Shown here: positions 20,996 to 26,540 of the stretch, piece by piece | Layout of the letters: each line of letters starts with the position of its first letter | How positions within the stretch are numbered: position 1 is the stretch's first letter | Source: Patescibacteria group bacterium UBA6033 | Lineage (GTDB): Bacteria > Patescibacteriota > Minisyncoccia > Phycocordibacterales > Phycocordibacteraceae | Direction: 5' to 3' | Assembly: GCA_002429325.1 (NCBI GenBank) | Contig: DIZH01000004.1 | Location: 1-26,540 of the forward strand | DNA length: 26,540 nucleotides | Notes under the pieces: generated by a model | Database searches by the model: none | The model's input: the letters and a program-made list of their open reading frames with translations, nothing else | What the model was told of the DNA's origin: nothing | Made by a program: the position numbers and the translations under genes

Positions 20996-22855
20996 AGCAG
21001 AGGTTGTTGTGGCTGTCGTTGTTGTCGAGGTAGTGGTCGAGGTGGTGGTTGCAGCGACGACGGAGACGAGGCGGGAGGCCGAGCCAGTGTTCCCTGCTGC
21101 ATCAGTTGCGCTGTACGTGAGCGTATAGCTACCAGCGGTCGTAGTATCAACGGTTCCCGATACACTTATATGGTTAGTAATGTCGCCATCGACGTTATCG
21201 AGCGCGGTAGCGCCTGGGTCAGTGAAGGTGTCTCCGGCAGTGAGCTGCATGGCTGCGGAGCCGAGGAGCGTGACGACTGGTGCCGTGGTATCGGAAGAAG
21301 GGGTCGTGGTGGAGGTAGTTGTAGTCGTCGTAGTGCCCGTCGAGACAGTGCCATCAGGATTGCCGATGATGACTGAGCGCATCGCGGTTGAGCTGTTCCC
21401 TGCTGCGTCAGTCGTGCGATAGGTGATGAGGTAGGTCGTCGGACTTGAGGTGTCAATCGTCGTTGCTGAGACAGCCTGCTGGATGCCATTTATGAATGTG
21501 ACGTATGGATCGGTGCCGTCGACGTTATCGGCGACGGTTACCCCTGGCTCGGTGAAGGCGCCGCCGACAGAGACGTGGACTGGGTTGTCGCCGAGGAGAG
21601 TGATGACAGGAGCGACAGTGTCAGGACCGCTCGACTGTGTGGTGCCTACGGTTCCTGTGACGCCGTCAGGCGTCGATGTCGCAATCTGGCCTTCCGTCTG
21701 CACGAGGAAGTAGTCGAAGGATACATCAGACGTCTGCGCAGCAGAGAGCACGACGCGGAATGAGCCGGCGGTCTTGTCGCTCACCCACCAGGTGCCGGTA
21801 ATCTGGGAATTGAACGTGACGAAGACTTTCGTCGTCGGCAACACGAGCGAGTTGTTCACTTGCGCGACCGTGTTGCCAGTGATGATGGTCACGCTGCCGG
21901 CGCTTGAGGTGCCGTTCGCGTCTTTGCTCGCTACGAGCTGGCGGAATACCAGCGTATTGAACTGCGCGATGCCTTTCTGGATGAGTACGCCGAACGAGTT
22001 GAGGGCGCTCGCGAGAGATGTCGTCGAGAGTGTGATAGGTGAGCCGCTCGCGGTGCTGATGGCTCCACTCTCGAGCGCGGTCATACGCGCCTCAAGCGAG
22101 GTGACGCGTGTGTCCATGCCGTCCATCTTTGCTGCGAGCGCTTGCACGCCGGCGAGTGTAAAGGTAGCGAACTTGTAGATGTCGACTCCCTTGCCGTCCG
22201 GAGAGAGGATTTCCGGTGCGATTTTCTGCGCATCCTCTGCGATGAAGCCGAGACGGAGAGGATCGTTCTGGTCTTCTATCTTGTAACGATAGGTGGCGAC
22301 CTTCATGTTTTTAAGCTGATTGAGCATGTCGTCAGTTGAGCTGGCCGAGATGTAGGAAATATCGGTCTTCGCATCGCGAGTGGAGGTGTTGACGAAGGCG
22401 ATAGCTCCGATGTCCCCGGCGACCGTGAGTGTGTGGTTCGGCGTCGTCGTCCCGATGCCCACCGAGCCATTGCTGTTCACATAAAACACGCTCTCGCCCG
22501 TCGATGAGGCAATGTTGAACAAATCGCCGACTCCGGAAATACCCTGCACGCTTAGCACTGCCGACGGCGTCGTGGTGCCGACACCGACTGGGCCGCCCAT
22601 CGACACGACGTTAGTGGACGGGTCGGCTCGTAGGAGATACGTATTGTGCGCGAAAATATCGTTCCCGACGAAGTTGTGCGTGCCTTCGACTTCAATATCG
22701 TACACCTGCTCGCGGCCGACGGGCGTGATGGAGACGATTTCGTCCCACAAGATACCGCCTGATTCTGAAGGAACGGCAATTTCGGCACCCACGACCAGGT
22801 CCGAAACCTTGTACCACCCCTTTCTGTCGCCGCGCATTTTTTCGAGTAATGACAT
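20969..22855 (-). CDS. Fibre protein fragment: intein C-half, S74 module and two DUF5011-like domains
   Basis: This 628-aa protein starts at the ATG at 22855, 10 nt after the Avd-like gene; the longer frame to 22987 overlaps that gene and is not intein-like. Residues 1-71 are an intein C-half: WYKVSDLVVGAEIAVP, then block F VYDIEVEGTHNFVGNDI and block G with terminal His70-Asn71, followed by Thr72 as the +1 nucleophile. The C-extein (557 aa) holds VGVGTTTPSAVLSVQG and VGIGTTTPNHTLTVAG fibre repeats, an S74-like chaperone region (about 156-242, LGFIAEDAQKIAPEIL), a short coiled coil, two DUF5011-like Ig domains (412-496 and 522-600, each DT.APV.TLLG...V) and a Thr-rich tail. Alone it lacks a signal peptide, so it probably depends on trans-splicing to the upstream fragment for export. 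Confidence 0.88.
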   Translation of the reverse strand: MSLLEKMRGDRKGWYKVSDLVVGAEIAVPSESGGILWDEIVSITPVGREQVYDIEVEGTHNFVGNDIFAHNTYLLRADPSTNVVSMGGPVGVGTTTPSAVLSVQGISGVGDLFNIASSTGESVFYVNSNGSVGIGTTTPNHTLTVAGDIGAIAFVNTSTRDAKTDISYISASSTDDMLNQLKNMKVATYRYKIEDQNDPLRLGFIAEDAQKIAPEILSPDGKGVDIYKFATFTLAGVQALAAKMDGMDTRVTSLEARMTALESGAISTASGSPITLSTTSLASALNSFGVLIQKGIAQFNTLVFRQLVASKDANGTSSAGSVTIITGNTVAQVNNSLVLPTTKVFVTFNSQITGTWWVSDKTAGSFRVVLSAAQTSDVSFDYFLVQTEGQIATSTPDGVTGTVGTTQSSGPDTVAPVITLLGDNPVHVSVGGAFTEPGVTVADNVDGTDPYVTFINGIQQAVSATTIDTSSPTTYLITYRTTDAAGNSSTAMRSVIIGNPDGTVSTGTTTTTTTSTTTPSSDTTAPVVTLLGSAAMQLTAGDTFTDPGATALDNVDGDITNHISVSGTVDTTTAGSYTLTYSATDAAGNTGSASRLVSVVAATTTSTTTSTTTTATTTSATTATSTTP

Positions 22856-22865
22856 ATCAGTAATA

Positions 22866-23333
22866 TTATAGCTTAATTCTGGCGGGCGCACTGGGCTCTC
22901 TGGGGGCAACATTCCACTTCTTCCATGACTGTTCCAGATGGAAGGTTTTCGTACGGCTCTCGGCGTACCGGACGATGATTTCATCAATCACGTCGATCTC
23001 CACCTTAGCTCCATACATACCTTTAATATGTTCCAGGTAGATAATCATCTTATTGCACCCGGACATCGCCTTCTCCAGGAGACGCAACCCGAGAGGGAAA
23101 TCGCCGAAACGGATAGAATGTGCCTCGCCAATAGAGAGCGGCACGGTCATCGTGCAGTCCATAAGTCCCTCCAAAAATGGGTACTTCAGCGTGACCAATT
23201 TCGGCCGGATATTCTTCACCACGATGACTGCACAATTCATCGTCTGCTGATAGATATCGAGATCGCGGAAGGTCTTCACCGGCTTGCGCGGCGTGAAGTT
23301 CGTTTTATATCTAGATTGTGCGTAGTTAGTCAT
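22866..23333 (-). CDS. Avd-like four-helix-bundle protein
   Basis: This 155-aa protein starts MTNYAQSRYKTNF. Residues about 20-135 form the four-helix-bundle pattern of the 23S rRNA-intervening-protein/Avd family: KTFRDLDIYQQTMNCAVIVV, YPFLEGLMDCTMTVPLSIGEAHSIRF, LGLRLLEKAMSGCNKMIIYLEH, and EIDVIDEIIVRYAESRTKTF. Avd proteins form pentameric barrels that bind nucleic acid and work with the reverse transcriptase in diversity-generating retroelements, but no reverse transcriptase or template repeat is present here. It lies 5 nt after the nuclease gene and 10 nt before the intein C-half gene, so it belongs to the cassette inside the broken fibre gene. Its role could be nucleic-acid binding for cassette mobility (inference). 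Confidence 0.82.
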   Translation of the reverse strand: MTNYAQSRYKTNFTPRKPVKTFRDLDIYQQTMNCAVIVVKNIRPKLVTLKYPFLEGLMDCTMTVPLSIGEAHSIRFGDFPLGLRLLEKAMSGCNKMIIYLEHIKGMYGAKVEIDVIDEIIVRYAESRTKTFHLEQSWKKWNVAPREPSAPARIKL

Positions 23334-23338
23334 ACAGA

Positions 23339-24691
23339 TTATGTGATGACGAGTTCGTCGGAGCGCGGGATAGCCGCCACCGTGCCGTCGCGATAGTGTA
23401 CTTTCCGCGCGCGCTTCGCGGTCTGTAATTTCTTCACGATGTGGAGCGGATAGAACTCGTAGTAGTCCTTGTCGTCGAACCACGCGCATTTGAACTCAAA
23501 GAGTCGCAGGCCGGTCAATCGTGATAAGGCGAGCGCATACCAAGTTAGCTGTTCAATCGGCTTCTCCTTACTCGCGTTCGGCTTGTAGTCAAGGATGTGC
23601 ACCATGCCGTTTCTGATTTGCACGAAATCTATGTGGCCAGTCAACAACTTCGGAAAACGCTGTGCCTGCTTGTCGCCTTTCAACTCAAGCAGCCCATCAG
23701 AAGTAATCTTAAATTTCAATTCATTCTCCATATGTTCCACGTCCTCACGGCGGATGTACACCGGCACCTCGGTCGCCACCGTCACCGAGTCGTTCGCGAT
23801 CATGAAGCGCTGAAGCGCCTCATGTCTGTCTTTATTATCCGTCACGCTCCGCAACACAAACTCGGCAGTCTTATTCGCGAAGTTGGACTTGCTTTTCACT
23901 ATCATATCCGTCTTGTCGAACTTGCTCCGGATCTCGCTCATCCGCTCGCCGTCCTGAAAATATTGGTGCGGCGTTTCGCTCGACACGTTATCCAAGTATT
24001 CTTTGAGACGACCGAAACGGCGATTCTTGAATTCTTCCATTGAGAGCAGCGTCTTCGCGCGGTGATAGCGGAAGCGGTAGAGCTGGCGGTGCGCCATGGA
24101 CACGACTTCTATCATCTTCTGCGGCGGAAAGAGCTTGATGGCGTAGGGGCGCATCCGCTCGAAGCGGCAAATAGGTTTGTATTCTTCGATCCATGCAGAA
24201 AGTGTGGCCGGTGTTGGCGCAAGAATATTTTCATTTTTGAACTTTTCGTCCAAAATATGGCATGTCTGCTCGAGTGAAAGCCCAAGGTTGTAATAACTGA
24301 TACCTTCGAGAATCACCTTGAGCGGAAAACGTTTACCCTTCACTCGCTCGGCAGTAAAGGTCCTGCCACATTCCGTATTGCGGCACAAGTAGAGCTGGAC
24401 TGCCTCGTGCTTCTTCTGCCGGATGCCGCGTTTGACGAAATCGGCGGAGTCGCAGTAGGGACACACGGTGCCGGTGGTCATCGTTGCTTTTAGCGCGATG
24501 GGAAGAGCCGTAGGCGCAACATCAACGTCGGCATCGGGACGCCCCATGCCTGACATTGCCGTGGCGTTGAGCTCGCCCTTTTCCATTTCTTTCCGGGAAT
24601 CGCCGAGGAGGGCATCGGCGACAAACCGCCCGAAACGAGCGATAGCATTCCCCTTATCTCCAGCCTTCATTGACTTTTCAGTTATGTTCAT
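23339..24691 (-). CDS. Zinc-ribbon/HTH plus PD-(D/E)XK nuclease (candidate homing endonuclease)
   Basis: This 450-aa protein has a zinc ribbon (CPYC at 77-80 and CRNTEC at 103-108, with VKRGIR between) followed by FPLKVILEGISYYNLGLSLEQTCHILDE...TPATLSAWIEEYK, an HTH like that of IS1/InsA-type transposases. The middle is helical and unassigned. Residues about 305-415 match the PD-(D/E)XK core: Glu308 in ATEVPVYIRR, Asp355 in GHIDFVQI, Asp368-x-Lys370 in HILDYKP, and Gln381 in EQLTWYALAL, the RecB/Cas4-type Q..Y motif. All catalytic residues look intact. It lies inside the split intein, where a cis intein would carry a homing endonuclease. Site-specific cleavage of an unbroken fibre/intein gene is the natural hypothesis. 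Confidence 0.82.
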   Translation of the reverse strand: MNITEKSMKAGDKGNAIARFGRFVADALLGDSRKEMEKGELNATAMSGMGRPDADVDVAPTALPIALKATMTTGTVCPYCDSADFVKRGIRQKKHEAVQLYLCRNTECGRTFTAERVKGKRFPLKVILEGISYYNLGLSLEQTCHILDEKFKNENILAPTPATLSAWIEEYKPICRFERMRPYAIKLFPPQKMIEVVSMAHRQLYRFRYHRAKTLLSMEEFKNRRFGRLKEYLDNVSSETPHQYFQDGERMSEIRSKFDKTDMIVKSKSNFANKTAEFVLRSVTDNKDRHEALQRFMIANDSVTVATEVPVYIRREDVEHMENELKFKITSDGLLELKGDKQAQRFPKLLTGHIDFVQIRNGMVHILDYKPNASKEKPIEQLTWYALALSRLTGLRLFEFKCAWFDDKDYYEFYPLHIVKKLQTAKRARKVHYRDGTVAAIPRSDELVIT

Positions 24692-24824
24692 ATATCATGC
24701 ATAGACAAATGGCTTCGGCCCTACTCTGCTTAACGGCGGAGGAACAAGAAGAGAGAAGACTCATGGCAAAAGGGCTATGAGTTTTTTTCTTGATCGGTGT
24801 CCAGAGAGTGAAGTCTTTTTTCAT
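24678..24824 (-). CDS. Small ORF (48 aa) between BRO and nuclease genes
   Basis: The frame reads MKKDFTLWTPIKKKTHSPFA and ends ICLCMIYEHN. It starts 2 nt after the BRO-N gene stop and overlaps the nuclease start by 14 nt, so it exactly fills the gap in the operon. The first 17 residues look like a plausible protein start, while the rest is Ser/Cys-rich and could be out-of-frame remnant. It may be a decayed gene or a translation-coupling leader. No family can be named. Confidence 0.35.
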   Translation of the reverse strand: MKKDFTLWTPIKKKTHSPFAMSLLSSCSSAVKQSRAEAICLCMIYEHN

Positions 24825-24826
24825 AT

Positions 24827-25651
24827 TTATTTCGCAATTCTCTTCTTTCCTTCTTTCAAGAAATTCTTCTTCGTGACGATCGAGCGACCGAGGCGTTTCT
24901 CCAGCTTCTTCCGCGCACCGCCGGCAATACTGCCACCAGCCTTCGCGTCGCTCGCGAGTTTCGCGATACCCTTTGAATCCTCCGTGCGATGAATCTCGGT
25001 CGTCGCGCGCTCGCCGAGCATGTTGAAAATCAGCTCGAAGTCATCCATATGATCGCGCAAGTTCTCTCGCTTCAGGCCCTTTAATTTTTTATACTGGCTC
25101 GGTGTGACGCCGAATGTTGCTTTAGAAATTTCGGCAGTCAAGATCTCATAGTCTCTTTCTTCTCGCGCGCCACGCTTCTGCCACTCGTCAGTTAATTCCT
25201 CGCGGATAACGATGCCGCGCATCCGCTTCTCGATCCAGTCCTCGCTGTATCCCTTGAGCTTATAGAGCATTCGAGTGCGCTTCGTCGATAGCTCCGGATT
25301 CTCAATCTCCTGTACCCGCTCATAGCCGACCTTCGCGAGCCAGCGTTTGAAAGGCTCGGCTTTCGGCGAGGGAATTGATTGGACGATGCGGAAGGCATCT
25401 TCCGTATTTACGCAGTCCGTTTCGTATTTCTTGCCGTCTGAAGAAGGCAATTTCAGTTGTTTACAAATTGTAGACAACTGAATTCCACCTTCGACTTTGA
25501 CACGTACCTTCATTGCGCTCCAATACACCTTAGGGTTAGTGCTATCCGTGAGAGCTTCAATGATATCAACCACAGAGAAGTGCCACTCGTTTTGATATAA
25601 AGTTTTACGCACCTGTCTATTTTTGAATATAACTATCTTTGCTGTTTCCAT
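24827..25651 (-). CDS. BRO-N domain protein (DinD-like)
   Basis: This 274-aa protein starts METAKIVIFKNRQVRKTLYQ. Residues 1-110 are a BRO-N domain (VRKTLYQNEWHFSVVDIIEALTDS, STICKQLKLPSSDGKKYETDC, FRIVQSIPSPKAEPFKRWLAKVG), a DNA-binding module of phage antirepressors and baculovirus BRO proteins. The rest (YKLKGYSEDWIEKRMRGIVIREELTDEW, EISKATFGVTPSQYKKLKGL, RATTEIHRTEDSKG, basic C-terminus) resembles DinD and the common Patescibacteria BRO-family proteins. It is co-oriented with the nuclease and starts 3 nt after a 52-aa ORF. Likely role: DNA binding or regulation of the cassette; the exact function is unknown. Confidence 0.88.
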   Translation of the reverse strand: METAKIVIFKNRQVRKTLYQNEWHFSVVDIIEALTDSTNPKVYWSAMKVRVKVEGGIQLSTICKQLKLPSSDGKKYETDCVNTEDAFRIVQSIPSPKAEPFKRWLAKVGYERVQEIENPELSTKRTRMLYKLKGYSEDWIEKRMRGIVIREELTDEWQKRGAREERDYEILTAEISKATFGVTPSQYKKLKGLKRENLRDHMDDFELIFNMLGERATTEIHRTEDSKGIAKLASDAKAGGSIAGGARKKLEKRLGRSIVTKKNFLKEGKKRIAK

Positions 25652-25654
25652 AGG

Positions 25655-25813
25655 TTAGTTGGTTCTTGTTACATCTTGGAACTCTGTATCACGAATTCCC
25701 GTGCCTAAAATCGCACGAGTTTCGCGGATTTTGAGGGATGCCGTAAGCAGCCGTGATATAAAATCAGTTGTTTCTGTGGCACTTTCCTTGAACGATGTAA
25801 AGAAGTGTGTCAT
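25655..25813 (-). CDS. Small ORF (52 aa) after the intein N-half
   Basis: The frame reads MTHFFTSFKESATETTDFIS, continues helical and basic (LTASLKIRETRAI) and ends QDVTRTN. It starts 6 nt after the stop of the intein N-half gene and stops 3 nt before the BRO-N ATG, so it fills the gap completely in the same polycistron. Composition is balanced with no membrane segment. It may be a small cassette protein; no family is recognised. Confidence 0.45.
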   Translation of the reverse strand: MTHFFTSFKESATETTDFISRLLTASLKIRETRAILGTGIRDTEFQDVTRTN

Positions 25814-25819
25814 GAGATT

Positions 25820-26540
25820 TTATGCCTTTTTGTGCGCGATTCTCGCGAGGTACGGGTGGTTCGCTGTGGTGCGGATGCGGCGACCGGACTTGGTCACGAG
25901 CTCGTAGACCTCCTGCTCGCCCATGTCCATAAGCGCGTTCACGCGGGAGTAGACGACCCTACCCGTAGCCTGATCGAGCGACTGGATTTCATCCCCGACC
26001 TCGACATCGGCGATATCGACCTCGTCGTATTCATACGAGCCGTCAGCGCGCTTGCGTCTGCGACGCAAGCGCGTGTCTCCTACTACGCACTGCGCGTTCA
26101 CATCCGGTCCCACGCTTAGAACCCCCTGGATAGGCTCTATTTGCTTCACATAGCTCGCCAGACCCTGCACTGCGGCGGTCAGGTAGGGCGTGAGGCCCGC
26201 GTAGTTCATGGTGTAGAAACCGTCGGGTTCCTGTGCGACAAGATCGGGGAATATTGGCTGGACCTGCTGGGCGATGAAGCCCGCGTGCTCTGGAGTGCCC
26301 GCCGCTTCAGTTTTCCAGTTGTAGAACGTCGGCGAAAGAGCCTCAACACCGGCAAGCGCCGTGGTCGTGCTTATGGTGTTGAAGTTCGTCTTGAGCCGAA
26401 TATCAGACGAGCAGACGAGGGCGGTGGTGGTGGGGTTGATGTAGCAGGAACCGGTGGAATTTTCGAAGTGGGCGACGTTCCCGACTGGGGTGGCGCTTCC
26501 AACCGTCAGCAATACATCAGGACTCGTCGTCCCGATGCCG
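25820..26540 (-). CDS. Fibre protein fragment: S74 chaperone domain and intein N-half (5' end outside window)
   Basis: The frame is open to the right edge and begins in view with GIGTTSPDVLLTVG, the usual fibre repeat. An S74 (intramolecular chaperone of endosialidase) domain follows: SSDIRLKTNFNTI with the Ser-Asp...Lys self-cleavage motif, ALAGVEALSPTFYNWK, AGFIAQQVQPIFPDLV and MNYAGLTPYLTAAVQGL. At the codon complementary to 26087-26089 an intein N-half starts: Cys1 in CVVGDTRL (block A), VGDEIQSLD, and TTANHPYLA (block B, Thr-x-x-His). The frame ends IAHKKA 8 residues after block B, so the intein is 89 aa here and lacks blocks F and G, which are found on the gene at 20969-22855. Thus an N-terminal trans-splicing partner. 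Earlier domains are outside the window. Confidence 0.88.
   Translation of the reverse strand, partial: GIGTTSPDVLLTVGSATPVGNVAHFENSTGSCYINPTTTALVCSSDIRLKTNFNTISTTTALAGVEALSPTFYNWKTEAAGTPEHAGFIAQQVQPIFPDLVAQEPDGFYTMNYAGLTPYLTAAVQGLASYVKQIEPIQGVLSVGPDVNAQCVVGDTRLRRRRKRADGSYEYDEVDIADVEVGDEIQSLDQATGRVVYSRVNALMDMGEQEVYELVTKSGRRIRTTANHPYLARIAHKKA

Noticed and set aside
22856..22987. Longer start for the intein C-half gene
   Set aside because: The extension lies inside the Avd-like gene in another frame and has no intein or signal-peptide features; the ATG at 22855 fits the intein C-half directly.
22866..25819. LAGLIDADG, HNH or GIY-YIG homing endonuclease in the intein gap
   Set aside because: None of these motifs appears in the cassette proteins; the only nuclease signature is PD-(D/E)XK.
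22866..26540. Diversity-generating retroelement
   Set aside because: An Avd-like protein is present but I find no reverse transcriptase, no template repeat and no adenine-biased variable repeat in the fibre genes.
1..26540. tRNA or rRNA genes
   Set aside because: I looked in the intergenic gaps and saw no tRNA-like cloverleaf with conserved TTCGA arm or rRNA sequence; gaps are mostly under 200 nt.

Overview
The window reads as part of a Patescibacteria (Candidate Phyla Radiation) genome, most like the Parcubacteria/Paceibacteria. The evidence is a run of class III pilin genes with very short leaders, a transketolase split into two genes, class I aldolase, many membrane-anchored or secreted Cys/Ig/TPR proteins, S74-chaperone fibre proteins, a BRO-N protein and a four-helix-bundle protein. 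Many host genes have a -10 hexamer 6-9 nt before the start codon and no Shine-Dalgarno sequence, which suggests mostly leaderless transcription. This taxonomic call is inference from gene content only.

Layout. (1) 1-6219, minus strand: a run of seven envelope or secreted genes (Gly-rich anchored peptide, two anchored TPR proteins, a Cys-repeat/Ig-like surface protein, three further exported proteins; the last runs off the left edge). (2) 6315-7348, plus strand: a self-contained two-gene unit with a perfect TTGACA-17-TATAAT promoter, Shine-Dalgarno sites and an intrinsic terminator, unlike its surroundings and probably acquired. (3) 7353-9423, minus: a coiled-coil transglycosylase and ribosomal protein L25/CTC. 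(4) 9473-12147, minus: five type IV pilin-like genes, one carrying a 99-nt in-frame palindromic insertion in its leader. (5) 12156-19517: a carbon-metabolism block with aldolase, a divergent PfkB kinase, two transketolase subunits, an Rpe-like protein, RpiB and GAPDH, interleaved with a pilin and small membrane proteins. (6) 19590-20969: a REP-associated tyrosine transposase flanked by its palindromes, a RelE/RHH toxin-antitoxin pair, and a third palindrome at the 3' end of the fibre gene. (7) 20969-26540, minus: a fibre gene that is broken inside an intein.

The most remarkable system is region 7. The upstream fragment ends in an intein N-half (Cys1, T-A-N-H block) and the downstream fragment begins with the matching intein C-half (His-Asn followed by Thr). 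Between them lies a tightly packed co-oriented cassette: a 52-aa ORF, a BRO-N protein, a 48-aa ORF, a zinc-ribbon/PD-(D/E)XK nuclease and an Avd-like four-helix-bundle protein. The break is where cis inteins normally carry their homing endonuclease. The simplest reading is a trans-splicing split intein that rejoins a large S74 fibre protein, with a free-standing candidate homing nuclease in the gap. The same window also shows two kinds of small palindromic mobile element: REPs, and an in-frame pilin insert.
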